DNA of 64,000 nucleotides. Origin: Liriodendron chinense. Lineage: Eukaryota > Streptophyta > Magnoliopsida > Magnoliales > Magnoliaceae. Position numbers and translations under genes: made by a program. The stretch's first letter is position 1. The number at the start of each line of letters is the position of its first letter. The stretch covers positions 1 to 64,000 of the forward strand of contig PVNU02002806.1 in assembly GCA_003013855.2 (NCBI GenBank), given 5' to 3'. Positions 36,041-47,892 of the stretch are shown piece after piece. Below the pieces are notes generated by a model, which was not told where the DNA came from, searched no databases, and saw only the letters and a list, made by a program, of their open reading frames with translations.

Positions 36041-36577
36041 GGTGCGAATTAGGTGTTACCCCAGGAACAGCTTAGTGGGTGTTACCCTCACCATGTGGGG
36101 CCCATCTTGTTGTAGTTTTTATATATCAACACCGTCTATCTCTTTTTTCATATCATTTTAGGATGTGATCCAAAATCCTAAGAAGATCCCAATCTTAGGT
36201 GGACCATATCACTAGAAACAGTGATGTATAACCATTAAAAACATTTTGTGGGCCACAAAAGTTTTAGATCAATCTGATCTTTATATTTTCCCTTCATCAA
36301 GACTTTATTGACATTATCAAGAGCTTGGATTGCAAATAAACATTACAAAAATCTTACGATGGGCTCTTTGGAATTTTTAATGGTGGGCACTCAATCACAC
36401 TATTTCTAGCGTTATGGTCCACTTGAAATTTGGATCTACATAATTTTTGGACAGTCATCCTAAAATGGGCTGTAGAAACAGATGGACGGCATGGATATAC
36501 AAAATATCATCCATGTGGGCCATACGGTGGGGTTAACACCCACTAAGCTGTTCCCGGGTAACACCTAATTCACGCCC
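36041..36577. mobile_element. MITE type f (AACAGCTTAGTGGGTGTTACC ends)
   Basis: The left GCGAATTAGGTGTTACCCC and AGGAACAGCTTAGTGGGTG are mirrored by CACCCACTAAGCTGTTCCCG and GGTAACACCTAATTCACGC at the right. A second copy is at 57921-58447. Confidence 0.8.
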
Positions 36578-36610
36578 CCGGCCACCCAGTAAGCAGACTC
36601 CGCACTGGGT

Positions 36611-37080
36611 AACTCCGCACGTGCAAAGTAAACTTTGTGGGGCCCACAGTGATTTACTTTATTTTATCCACTCCGTCCATCCATCTTAACAGAAAATTAT
36701 AGGTATGGTGCAAAAAAATGAAGCATATCAATATCTAAAGTGGACCACACCACAAGAAATGTGTGAACTGAATGTCTACCATTGAAAAATTCTTGGAGGA
36801 CACGGAAGTTTTGGATCAAGCTGATATTTTTGTTTTCCCTTCATCCATATACATGTGATCTTATGAACAGGTTGGATGACAAATAAACATCACTTTAGGG
36901 CCTGGGAAGGTTTCAACGGTGGAAATCATTATTCCCACTGTTTCCCGTGGCATGGTCCACTTGAGATTTGGATATGCTTAAATTTTGGGCTCAACCACTA
37001 ACATGAGTTAGAAAAGCATATGGACGGAATAGATAAAGCACATACATTCTAGGTGGGCCCAACTGAGTTTACTCCGCACG
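36611..37080. mobile_element. MITE type g (ACTCCGCACG ends)
   Basis: The left AACTCCGCACGTGCAAAGTA and AACTTTGTGGGGCCCAC are mirrored by GTGGGCCCAACTGAGTTTAC and TCCGCACG. A second copy is at 57411-57905, in opposite orientation relative to the window. Confidence 0.8.
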
Positions 37081-37167
37081 ATGAGAGCATGCAATACGAT
37101 TCCTCGTCCCCTTACTCTGAAAAACCCCCAAATCCCTCATTCCCTCTCTCTCTACCGTCTCCCGCCC

Positions 37168-37205
<38 letters not shown>

Positions 37206-38069
37206 AAAATCCAATGAGCAACAAGCAGGGTATTTCCCGTTTTCAGTTTTTTTTTCTGGTTTAGGCTAATAAAAATCCTAATATTTTTATTAGGATTTTA
37301 ATTTAGGCTTTCTGATTTGAGTTTTCTTGATGGATTGGCATTTAGTTTAGGCTTTTGATTAGGTTTTTGGTATGGATATCCTTCATTGTTGGGTTATATG
37401 TTCGGTATTTGTGTTTGCAGGTAATAAGGTGCATGCACTCTGTCACTTTGATAAGTCCATGTTCCATTTTCTAATTGGGTTGTTGAAATTTTCTTAAGGT
37501 TGCTTCTGGTAGAGGATTTTACTTTTCTTTAAATGACTACGGACTTGTTCAAATGTGTTTGATGAAATTCCAATGAACAACAAGCAGGTCACGTGTTTGA
37601 TGAAATTTCTGAAACAAATGTGTGTAATTTCATTATCCCGTGAACAACAAGCATGTCACATGTTTGATGAAATTCCTGAAACAAATGTGTAATTTCATTA
37701 TCTAGTGAGCAACAAGTGGCCCTGATCATCGATGGCCTATCTTTTGGATTTTGGATTTTGGATTTTCTTTCTTTTTCTCATCTTGCAGTGTAACAACAGA
37801 GGGGATGATATAGCAAAAAAAGGACCATGCTGTAATTACACCAGAAAGTAATATTTTCAGCCCTCTACCTGACGGGTATCTTTGATTTAGTTGATAATTA
37901 CTTTTCAGCCCACTTCGATTGAAATGCATGGATTTCATTCATTTCATATCTTCTTTTTCTGTTATTGGATGGCGATCTTCTTCCTTTTCTTCATGCACCC
38001 ACTATGTTAATAGTTGATAGTGACTGAAGAAAGGTGATCTAGTATTATTCTACTGTGATTATTGTACAG
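37081..38069 (+). other. Gene-like leader/intron sequence in the CACTA
   Basis: A pyrimidine-rich stretch including (CT)n at 37171-37202 resembles a plant 5' leader. It is followed by T-rich, intron-like sequence and a near-duplicate AACAAGCAGGTCACGTGTTTGATGAAATT (37575, 37645). No domain was recognised. Confidence 0.4.
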
Positions 38070-38170
38070 GCCATCCACAATGCCAATGAGTAGAGGGATG
38101 ATCCTAATCCACCTTTCCCTAAAAATAAGAGATCAGCTGTGTCCAAGTATCCATGGGACTAGAATATTGT
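38070..38170 (+). pseudogene. Unidentified captured exon
   Basis: After acceptor TTGTACAG and before donor GTAAGT, one frame reads AIHNANE, stop, RDDPNPPFPKNKRSAVSKYP then WD, stop. The composition is protein-like and the borders are canonical, but I do not recognise the source gene. Two in-frame stops make it a fragment or decayed exon. Confidence 0.4.
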
Positions 38171-38894
38171 GTAAGTACTTCCCTCTATTGTGCACCAAAA
38201 TGAAGTGTTTGAGTGGACAAAATCAGGGGCCATGCTTTCCTAAAATTTTAGGGTCCATAGGCATCGATCTAGCTCAACCATTCAATTGATGCCACCCTTT
38301 GGATATGGCCCATACTGTAGAAGCCTCACCACTGAAATGTTTCTAGCCACACAGTGGCTAGGATGATTAGTGTATGATCAGTGTAAGTTGTCAACGGTCG
38401 TCCAAAACTATGTCAATTGGATTGTTGGGACAAACTTCACTTTAATCCAGCTACAACTCATACTATAGATAGCCAGCCACTTGAACAGTCTTGATCAATA
38501 TTGAGCATTGCAGCTAGCAAATCAAACAGATGGTAAATCTTAAGCTTAGGTTGATTATTAGGTTGTATGAAGAACGGTAGAAGAAGATGTAGAGAAAAGA
38601 GGAAACATGGGAAGAGAAATTAAGGAGAGGACTTGATAATCTTTCCCATTCTAAATTCCTTTTTTTTAGAAAGGAAACATGCAGTTGTGTATTCTGACAG
38701 AGAATATTAAGCTTTACTGGTAGTGGCTCATAATTTCTATGCATTTCTTTTATGTAGTTTTAAGAGGAAGCTGTTATAAGAAATTTCCTAGACTCTTAGG
38801 GTGTGTTTGGTTGCACCTATATTAGTGCAACCAAATGCACCTGCAAGTCAAAAGAATTTCCTAGACCCTTATGTTTGTTTTTACTACATTTCAG

Positions 38895-40819
38895 GGCCAC
38901 AAGAAGTGGATTACAGGTATTTCTTGGGAACCGGTACACCTGAAAGCTCCTTGCCGCCGTTTTGTAAGTTCTAGCAAGGATGGAGATGCACGCATTTGGG
39001 ATATTTCATTGAGGAAGTGCATTGTTTGTCTTAGTGGTCACACACTTGCAGTAACCTGTGTGAAGTGGGGTGGAGATGGAATGATATAAACAGGGTACGG
39101 TCACGTATTTTATTCTGCACAATTTGGATTTTTATATGCTAAATCAAGCAATGCATCATCTTTCCTAAACCATCTTTGTCAAACATTTTTAATTTTTTGA
39201 CAAATTTCATGCCAGGTAGCACAAAATTTTTAACCTTTTCTTTGACCGAAATAGTTGGTCAAAGACTTTTTTTTTTTTTTTTGTTCAAGTATTTTGTTGT
39301 TTGTCCAGTCAGCTCCGTTAGCTTATGCCTTGCTGTTTCTCTTTGATTGTGCTCAATGCATCCTTGAAAACCACATTTTGATTTTTGTCTGCTTCTTTAA
39401 GCTAGTATGTAATTTCCTTTCAACTTCTTTCATGAGGCTATGCTCCATTTTCTGATAATAGTGTCCATTAGCTTAATTTAATTATCAGCAAAATTCTGCA
39501 AAATTGGATGTCAGTTTTGCATTGTAACTTATGGTGAGAGTTCTTTGTTTGAGTATAGAAGTATTTGTGTGACCAGCTTGCGCCACATTAAGGTGCCAGG
39601 TCCCAATCAGATTCAGAGTAGAGCATTCTAATCTACAAAAAATCAAGGAATCTGTTTGAGAGACCACGAAGCTTCTATCATCTGTCTTGTAGATTGGGAC
39701 TCTACACAAATCTTTACTATCATTCTATCATAAGCATCACAAGTGCAAAGTTTCCCTTCCGCTATTTTCATTTTTTTCCCCGTGTTCATTCCTATCTTTG
39801 GCCTAAATCCCTGAATCCTAGATTACATACGTTTGATATGCTTAATATATGTAAACCCAAGAAAAGACATTCATTATCATTGGCTGTTGAGTTAGAAAGT
39901 TGGGGGCGGTGAATACTTGCTTACCGATTGTGTCAGGGCCTCAATTATGATCTTGTCAATTCCATGCTTGACAGACCTTTTAACCTCAATCATATGTTTT
40001 GATTTTTTTTTTCCTTTTTCTTTTTCTAAATGATATCTTGAGAAGTTCCATGAAAAGTGAGACTTTTCAGAAAGTCTTTTGACACTTCCTGATCTTCATC
40101 AAAATAGAAGTAATCTCATCCCCTGGCCTAAATATGTACAAATTCTCAAAGGAACTTCCTCTAAATAGAAATTTTAGAAAGTTGTATCCAATAAGATTGC
40201 TGGTTGATTGATTGGTTCCCTTTGACATTGTTAGTGATTGGTGAAACTTGTTCCTTCGTCGATCATAAATACATTCTAATGTTGTTCGTATACACATTTG
40301 AATGTAAGAAGGTTCGTAACTTCGAATTCCAATAAAAACATATTTGTTTCCCTAGATTCTTCAATCAATCTTAGGATACTTCTGAATGTTCTACTAATGG
40401 ATGCCTGTCCATGCATCTCATGCAGCTCCCAGGATTGTACAATCAAGGTATGGGAAACTTCGCAGGGGAAGCTGATTCAGGAACTCAAGGTAAATGCATT
40501 TCTTTTCCGCAACTTTTGAATACATGACATTCGTATTCTGCCTTGCATCCCATATAATACTACCAGTCTATTCAATATGTTTTTTTAACTCAGGTAATAA
40601 GTCTGACTTATTCTAATATTATATATCGTCATACATATTTCATTGTTTATTTTAACTGAAGATCATTTGATTGTTGATTTCATTATTGGTTATTGGTATG
40701 CTTTTCAGGGGCATGGTCATTGGGTTAACTCTCTCGCCTTGAGCACTGAATATGTTCTTCGAACAGGGGCATTTGATCACACAGGAAAACAGTATGCGTC
40801 TCCAGAGGAAATGAAAGAG
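38895..40819 (+). pseudogene. NLE1: Three captured exons of Notchless (NLE), WD40 ribosome-biogenesis protein
   Basis: Exons at 38895-39094, 40426-40489 and 40709-40819 have AG/GT borders and join in phase. Exon 1 encodes GHKKWITGISWEPVHLKAPC, SKDGDARIWD, CLSGHTLAVTCVKWGGDG. Exon 2 encodes QDCTIKVWETSQGKLIQELK. Exon 3 encodes GHGHWVNSLALSTEYVLRTG and AFDHTGKQYASPEEMKE. These are consecutive WD40 blades of Notchless, which recruits the AAA-ATPase Midasin (Rea1/MDN1) to pre-60S ribosomes. Exon 1 has a stop near its end (GGDGMI then TAA, where the family has Tyr), and the other exons of the ~470-residue protein are absent. The exons lie inside the CACTA element, so this is a captured fragment. 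High similarity to the family suggests fairly recent capture. Confidence 0.88.
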
Positions 40820-41439
40820 GTAACTGCCTTTCGGTTTCTTTGGTGGCTATGTTAGGCTTTACGATGTCGTTTTCTTTTCTTCTTTCTTCTCTTCTAGCAA
40901 TTATTCAGGCTACCTAAATTATCTGGTTGCTGAAGAAAAGCATATAAGAAGGGATAGCATGAAAAAGTGTTAGCACTATTAGTTGCTTTCTAAGAAGAGT
41001 AGCGAACCTAACCCACACAAAAATTACACAATCAATAACTAAGTTAATTTTTTTATATTATATTATCTCATCAAATTAGCATGCAATACTTGATAATCAA
41101 AGCACTGGTGTCCTGACCTACCTTTCTAGGTCCCAATAGGTGCTTTATATCGTTCTGTTATCTGCACGTGTTTCATTAGACTCATTTGTTGTTTCAAGCC
41201 TAGATGGGAAGAGAATGTTATAGTGAAGGTTTATTTTGAGTGCAATGCTTGCTCATATTAGCAGGATTTTAGTTCACAAGTTAGCTGCTCCTAGAATTCT
41301 AACTGGGTTTCGGCCACCAAGATATGGTCTGCCAACCACTGCCTTAGTGCTGTAGATTCCAATGTTTTCAATGCTGCCAGGGTAGTCTCACCTGTCAGCT
41401 TTCACATTCTACCATTCTAACTGGGTTTCGGCCACCTCA

Positions 41440-42430
41440 TCCATCCGTTTTTCAACATGGTCCCAAAAATTAAAAAGGTCCAAATATCAGATGGACCATA
41501 CCACAGGAAGCAGTGGTGATTGAAATACAAAGACAGGCTTGATTCAAAAATTTTGTGGTCCACTAAAAGTTCTTAATGGTCATTCACTACTGTTTTCAGC
41601 TGTGTAATTTGGATCTACTTAGATTTTGAGATCACTATCCTAAAATGAGCTGGAAAACCGTATAGAAAACAGGATTGGTGCTTAGGTGGATATATATAGC
41701 ACTGGCAAAAGCCTTAGTTAACTCATGATTACTAACTTGCATGCATTGCATGGCCAGCCACCTGCCTATCTTAAGCTGGAAGCTTGTAACTGGGACTAGA
41801 TTCCTGCCCATGTTTCACTCACGATATGTGACAGGCTGGAAGCCTGTAACTGGGAATAGATTCCTGCCCATTTTTCTTCTTCTTTATCTTCTATCCTAAA
41901 TCCAATGATCTCAACGGTTTGATTTCAGCTAATATATGCTCCGTTTCAAATCTAACATTGCATGTCTTTGAAATATCCAACTCATTTTCCATACCATATC
42001 TTTAATTATTTTCGACAATGAAGTGCTCCACCAGGTCGACATTAATAAGTGGAAGAAAAATAGTAGGGCGGGGAAACTTTTGTTTTTATGCAGTGCATAA
42101 AATAGCCATCCTCTATAGGTACACTATGCTATATATGTGAGATCCACTCTGTTCATCAGGCAATAACGATTATCTGGACCATACACATAGAAGTTAATCC
42201 TGATTAAAAACTCATATGGGCCACGCCGAAGGTAATAATATCAAATTATCCAAAAATTCACCACACCACAGGTAATAATATAAAATTATCTAAAAAACCA
42301 TCAAGTCCATGAGGTGTGGCAGAAATGAGGTCTCCAAGGAGATTTCAATGGTAGGAATTTCTCTACCGCCTTTTCCTTTAGTGCGGCTCATTTGAGTCTT
42401 GGATCCAGATCATTTTAGGAGTTTTGTATT
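41440..42430. mobile_element. MITE remnants of two families
   Basis: 41440-41700 has words of the GGGCCCACC family (CCTCATCCATCCGTTTTTC, GATGGACCATACCACAGGAAGC). 42100-42430 matches the second family seen at 31381 (GAGATCCACTCTGTTCATCAGGCAATAACG). 41756-41860 contains a short duplication (CTGGAAGC(T/C)TGTAACTGGGA twice). Confidence 0.5.
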
Positions 42431-42875
42431 CTATAGGAGGAAGAGCTGAAGACAAAGTATGGAGGACTTCGACCCAAGTTACCTCCAATCCAAGTAACTA
42501 TCGTTTCTCTTGCTTGTGGATTGGTTTCAGTGATGCTGACTACATTTATATGCTTATCAGTTTTGGATTTCTATTTTTATTTTCAGATCAGTCCACGCTC
42601 TTTCTTACTTCGACTCTGCTCACTAAAAATTTCTCTGCTTGCTGGCTTTGTTTGTGAATGCTCTATCCAAAGAGGATCAAATGGAATTGCCTCCAAGTTT
42701 CTGATTTCATCCCAGTACTGAAGCTTCATCATGCATATATAATAGTTATCAAGCTTGTCACCTAGCATTTCTTACGAGTAGGTGGTGCTTCATTGTCTTT
42801 TGTTGTTGTTTTTCCATTTTTGTTCTTACATTATAATACTGATACTCTTTATGTTTTATATTCTGGATTTTGCAG

Positions 42876-43076
42876 GTGGGCCAGTTGATGGATTTGCTAA
42901 CGTATGAGGTGGAAGTAGCTATAAAGGAAAGATTAGAAATGAAGGCTAGCTTCACGTATGGTCAAGAGATTGGTTTCAATATTGGGAACAAAATAAAGCC
43001 TAGTTGCTCATTCTATGGAGAATGGTTCACTTCAATGTGTAGATTTGTAACAAATATTAATATTATTTTTCACTAG
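42876..43076 (+). pseudogene. Unidentified exon-like ORF at the CACTA right end
   Basis: After acceptor TTTTGCAG the frame reads VGQLMDLLTYEVEVAIKERL and continues EMKASFTYGQEIGFNIGNKI to a stop at 43076. The sequence is protein-like but matches no family I know. It may be another captured exon. Confidence 0.35.
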
Positions 43077-43204
43077 AAATGTAAGGACTTTAAGTTTCAT
43101 ATATGATATAATTATGATTTGTTAGGTTTTTTTTTTTTTTTTTTTTAAATAATTTGGATGACTATCAGGTGCAATAGATTCAAAAATAAATTCAAACGTA
43201 ATTG

Positions 43205-43508
43205 GTGTGCATTCAGAAAATTTAGCGACGGACCAAACCCGTCGCTAAAATTCCTAAATAAATGCAATCACACTCACCCACAAATTTAGCGACGGACCGA
43301 TATCCGTCGCAAAAATTTTGTACGACGGACCAATATCCGTCGCTTTACATAATTTAGCGACGGCCGTAATTCGTCTTTTAAAAGCGACGAACATAAACCG
43401 TCGTTTAAAATTTGCCACATAGTAAACTGTGACGGCCCATGCGACGGACCAAGTCCGTCGCTAATATCGATTTGCAACGGACTTGGTTCGTCGCAAAAAT
43501 GCGATTTT
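43205..43508. repeat. CACTA right subterminal repeat array
   Basis: At least ten GCGACGGAC/TCCGTCGC words, e.g. TTAGCGACGGACCGATATCC and TTGCAACGGACTTGGTTCGT, matching the left array and the array at 62707. Confidence 0.85.
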
Positions 43509-43612
43509 GGTGTAGTGTGAGGTGGAAAAATAGATGGACAATGTGGATAAAACACGTACATCATGGTGGGGCCCACATAGCTTTGACACCAGCGCGGGGC
43601 TGGTGTTGGGGT

Positions 43613-44403
43613 TAGAGCTGGGCACAAACCAAGCCAACTCGAAAGCTTGGCTCAGATTGGTTTGAAAAAGCTCAGCTTGATTGGTTCGAATAGAATTTAA
43701 AACCAAACTAAGCCTTGGAGTCGAGCTCGTTTGAAAAAACAAACCAAGCTCAAACTAGGGCAGTACTAGTTCGGCTCGGTTTGATTCAGCTTGATTCAGC
43801 TCGTAGATCGTTAAGCACATTGTTTCCTATGGTGTGATCCACTTGAGCTTTAGATATGATTCCATTTTGGGATCATGTCTTAAAATGATATGTAAAATCG
43901 GATGGACAGCGTGGATAATACATATACATAATGACGGTTTCTTTGCACTTGTAATGTATAACACATATACATAAGATATAATACATATACATGAATGCAT
44001 AGTATTTCTTTGCACTATTAAGGTTATGCTTGTGTACTTGTTTGGAAAAAGTCATTACATGTTTATTTTAAAGTTGCACTCCTCCTTTGGGGGCGGATGT
44101 TAAACATAATGCAGTAAAATACTTTTGTATTTTTTTTCTAACTTTTAAATTCTTTTCTATTTAAACAAACAAACAAAAATAAGAGCCGCCACAAGTTTGA
44201 ACTCGGCCCGGCCCAGCCCAGTTCGAAATGTTCGACCAAACCGATCCCGACTTGAACCAGATTTTTTTGAAGCAAACCAAACTCGAGCCCCATGGGTCAG
44301 CCAGAAGCCCAAATCGGGCCGATCCACAAACTGAAGTGACACAAGAACAAGCCAAACCAAACTAGGGCTAACTCGGCTCGGCCCGGATCGTTGCTCACCT
44401 CTA
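43613..44403. mobile_element. hAT MITE, 791 bp
   Basis: The left end TAGAGCTGGGCACAAACC and the reversed right end TAGAGGTGAGCAACGATCC match. Target duplication GTTGGGGT (43605-43612) / TTTGGGGT (44404-44411), 8 bp with one mismatch. It contains GGCTCGG/CCCGGCC-rich subterminal sequence. Confidence 0.85.
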
Positions 44404-44439
44404 TTTGGGGTCACTAGCCAATCTACATCCCCATTTGCA

Positions 44440-44754
44440 CTGGACTGTGTTGAAGGTTCATCTCCATTTTTTAAGCCGTGGTCTTACGTCCACCGTAAAC
44501 ATGGCAGACCATCCAACTCTTATTGCCCAATTTTGGGAACAGCGTATCGAAAAGATCACACTGACCATCCTGATCCTGGGGGCTAATGGACAGTTGAAAT
44601 CTTCAGTCCTCCAAACTAAGTGAGTAAAATCAGACGGTTAAGATGATCCAATAAGTATCATTCAGAATCATCACATGGAGTCGAATCTACAGTATTCTTT
44701 GCTAGAGTCGAGTAAAGTGTAATGAAATATAATCCGTACATTTCATGTACAATA
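44440..44754. other. Start of block B (paralog of 27345-29352)
   Basis: 44440-44660 has nothing recognisable. From 44665, TCACATGGAGTCGAATCTAC...TCCGTACATTTCATGTACAAT matches block A at 27353-27458. Confidence 0.55.
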
Positions 44755-47754
44755 TGTTGTAGGGAGTGAACCCCACGATCATGATAAAGATGGACTGGAG
44801 GAAGAATAAAAGAAAACACAAAAAAGATGTCATCTTGACGCTTAAGGACCGATCGCCCGACCAGTTGATTTCAACTGAAATCTAGTCTAGATCGCTGGAC
44901 GATTTGGGGCTATCCACGACCGATCATGGCCTCCTGCCGACAGGTCGTGAGATGCGCATACTTTGCTGAAATTTCTGGTTTTGGAGTTTTAGTCCTAACA
45001 GGAAACAACTATTCCCATTTTTTAATTTCGGCCCAACTCGTTAGGCCCATTTTTATCATTTATGATGATTCATTCCGTCCATTTCATAGAGTTACTCAAC
45101 GCTGAGAAAATTCAACAAGTTTCACGTCAATCCGAATTACGGATTGATCGTGGCGTCCAAAATGGTATGAACTGTCTAAAAAGTTTCAAATTCCGTCCAC
45201 TAAAACTGGAGATGGTCTAGGTGGCCCACTACTACTAATATGGAGAATATGAACTGACCATTTTGAAGAGTACATCGATGTCAGCAAAACCACAAAGTTT
45301 TGTAAAAATTAAATATGTGGATTGCTTGTATCAGCGGAAGGAAGACGACGCCCGACAGGCGTTATACAGTTTGTGCAGATTTTTCTGTTTCTTTTCTAAT
45401 TGTATTATGATTCTTTTCTTCATTTATAAGTTAGTGTTAGGCACGAAATTAAGGTTAGGTTTAATCTATTTAAACTCTTTTTGAATCATTATTATGTAAC
45501 TTTTGATAAATTATTAATAAATTAATTAAGTTTATACTCTGTTTGGCTCGTGTTATTCCAGTTGCCCCTTAAGGAATCAAGGAAGATCGAGTGTCCTTCT
45601 CGATAAATCTGTAGATTCGGATCGTTTATCCCATGAGAGAGACGGTGCTCGATCTCACCCCCGCCTCAGCTCTACTAAATTGGTATCAAAGCGAGGCTTT
45701 TTTCTCGGGTGATGACTTTTAATGGTGGCTACGGCAAAAATCTCGCGGACGGTGCTCCAGGGATCCATCCTCTCAAAGTGGTGACTTTTGGGGCGAACGC
45801 TTAAGACACTCTAGCGGAAGAACCATTAAGCTGTGCAAGGGTTGCAGGCTAGGTTCAACTACAAATTAAAATATCAAAAGAGTATGATCATGTACGACAG
45901 AGTATTTGTAGATCCAACGGGTCAGATCTACACGGAGATCGATCTTCCTCACTTCAATGGTTTAGGTCGCGTCGATAACTGGCTATGTGAAGTTGAGCGT
46001 CTCTTCGAAATCACGCAGATGCCCGAGGAGAAGAAGGTTCCATACATTGCCCTCAAGTTGAAAAACACTACGACAGCTTAGTGGCAATATCTTCAGCGCG
46101 ATCGAAAGCGTGCGACGAAGGCCCCAATACGCTCGTGGCCACGAATGAAGCGTAGGTTGCAAGAACAATTTGGGTACAAAGGTTTTGAAAATTAGGCTTC
46201 TATCCCCATCAGAAGTGCGCATGATGTGCCTGTAGAAACGAAGGACCATCAACCATTAGAGGTTCCTTTTGAAGCTTTTGAGGTGGAGGTCATTCATCCA
46301 TATACGGGAGTCCTTCTTGAAGATTTTGAAGTAGATGTCATTCATGCAGACACGGGAACCCTTCTCAAAGGACCCGCTGAATCAATAGAGGTAGAATCTA
46401 TGGAGGAAGAGGAGGAGGTAGCACCCACCATCATCTTAGAAAATATTCAAGGTTTTGAGAAGATGGAGGAAGATGATATCTCAGATGTGGTGAACAAGGA
46501 AGTGGATCATGTTGCCACTCCAAAAATTATAGATCTGGATTTGCAGGAGCCCATGAATGTATCAGAGGCTAGTTTTTCTCAAATAGAGCCAATCTTTAGT
46601 AACACAGTTGGTAGAGCGGATCCATTTGCAATTTTTCTTGTTCCCACTGAGAAAAAGACGACAATGTTTGCTGCGCTATGCCAGTGAATGACTGAGGACA
46701 AGTATCCCCAATCACGCCCAAGTATGATTCTCAAGCTAAGGCCGTGGAAGAAGAGGAAGGCGAGTCTCCATCATTACTTGAGTCAAACTTGAGGTCGAGT
46801 TTTCTTCAAGTGGAGGAGTCTGATATAGGGAGTGAACCCCACAATCAAGGGCAATGATCGATGATGTTCATGATAGAGATGGACCAGAGGAAGAATAAAA
46901 GAAAATACAAAAAAGATGTCATCTAGACACTCAAGGACCGGTTGCCCGACTGGTCAATTTTAACTGGAATCTAGTCCAGATCGTTGGACGATTTGGGGCT
47001 TTCCATGACCGGTCGTAGCCTCCTATCGACAGGTCTGAGACGTGCGGACTTTGCTGAAATTTCTGGTGTTGGAATTTTAGTCAGAATAGGAAACTACTAT
47101 TCTCGTTTTTGGATTTCAGCCCAACTCGTTGGGCCCATCCTGATCATTTATGATGATCCATTCTGTCTATTTCGTAGAGTTGTTCGACGTCGAGAAAACT
47201 AACAAATTTCACATCGATTCGAGTTACGGATTAATTGTGGCATCCAAAATGGTATGAACTTTTCAGAAAGTTTCAAATTTCGCCTGCTAAAACTGGAAAT
47301 GGTCCAAATGGTCCACTACTTCTGATATGGAGAATATGAACCAACCATCTTGAAGAGTACATCGATGTTAGGAAAACCACAAAGTTTTGTGGTAATTAGA
47401 TATGTGGATTGCACGTATCAGCGGAAAGAAGATAGCAACTGACAAGCGTTATACCAGATTTTTCTGTTTCTTTTCTAATTGTATTAGAATTCTTTTCTTC
47501 CTTTGCAAATTAGTGTTAGGCACAAAATTATGGTTAGGTTTAATCTATTTAAACTCTTTTTGGATCATTATTATGTAGCTTTTGATAAATTATTAATAAA
47601 ATTGAGTTTATACTCTGTTTGGCTCGTGTTCTTCGAGTTACCTCTTGAGAAATCAAGGAAGATTGAGTGTCCTTCTCAATAGATCCGTTGATTCAGATCA
47701 ATTATCCCATGAGAGAGACGGTGCTTGATCTCACCCCACCCCAGCTCCACTAAA
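44755..47754 (+). mobile_element. Non-autonomous LTR retrotransposon (gag only), 3.0 kb
   Basis: LTRs at 44755-45679 (925 bp) and 46821-47754 (934 bp) start TGTTGTAGGGAGTGAACCCC / TGATATAGGGAGTGAACCCC and end CTACTAAA / CCACTAAA. A perfect 5-bp duplication CAATA flanks it (44750-44754, 47755-47759). The primer site TGGTATCAAAGC (45681-45692) differs by one base from the initiator-tRNA-Met complement. A purine stretch GTGGAGGAG precedes the 3' LTR. The LTRs differ at roughly a tenth of positions by eye, so it is old. It interrupts block B; block A has no insertion here. Confidence 0.9.
45833..46684 (+). pseudogene. Truncated gag of the 3-kb LTR element
   Basis: The frame from 45833 gives DLPHFNGLGRVDNWLCEVERLF and EEKKVPYIALKLKNTTTA, then a stop where the family has Trp, then WQYLQRDRKRATKAPIRSWP and MKRRLQEQFG: the retrotransposon gag fold. 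A separate 153-codon frame (46226-46684) is acidic, with a near repeat (EDFEVDVIHADTGTLL after EAFEVEVIHPYTGVLL). No protease, RT or integrase follows, so the element depends on others. Confidence 0.7.
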
Positions 47755-47892
47755 CAATACATACATAAAAGGTAGGCCATGAGGTTGGGGTCGTAACATG
47801 TTGGGTGAGCCTGGGGTCGCACCTATTCGGATCGCTCTACCAAAACAAAGAGAGAGTCTTCGAGCGCTCATTTGGCAAGGCCGGGGAAACAC

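Larger units (their letters stand above)
33292..43517. mobile_element. Non-autonomous CACTA (CMC/En-Spm) element carrying host-gene fragments, 10226 bp
   Basis: Ends are CACTACGTGAAAGAGG at the left and TTTTGGTGTAGTG at the right, which reads CACTACACCAAAATCGCA reversed. Both are flanked by TGA (33289-33291 and 43518-43520), the 3-bp duplication expected for CACTA. Subterminal zones (33307-33550, 43205-43508) are arrays of CGACGGAC/GTCCGTCG words in both directions, the presumed transposase-binding sites. No CACTA transposase domain was found. Inside are three MITEs, Notchless exons and other exon-like pieces, so it is a Pack-CACTA. It sits inside a MITE, which fixes its insertion as later than that MITE. 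Confidence 0.9.
32864..44430. mobile_element. Mutator-type MITE split by a CACTA and a hAT insertion
   Basis: The left end GGACGCGGATTGGCTAGTGA and the right end (reverse complement) GGATGTAGATTGGCTAGTGA continue into a shared CCCCAACACCAGC. They are bordered by CCGTTTGCA (32855-32863) and CCATTTGCA (44431-44439), a 9-bp duplication with one mismatch. Removing 33292-43517 and 43613-44403 leaves a normal MITE of about 550 bp with GTGGGCCCCACCATGATGTATG arms. A 9-bp duplication points to mobilisation by a MULE transposase. Confidence 0.85.

Noticed and set aside
37081..37400. Intact 5' end of a functional Notchless gene
   Set aside because: The N-terminal NLE domain and first WD40 blades are not found, and exon 1 present here has a stop; the leader-like sequence cannot be tied to NLE.
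45681..45692. tRNA gene suggested by TGGTATCAAAGC
   Set aside because: It is a primer binding site just inside an LTR; no tRNA fold around it.
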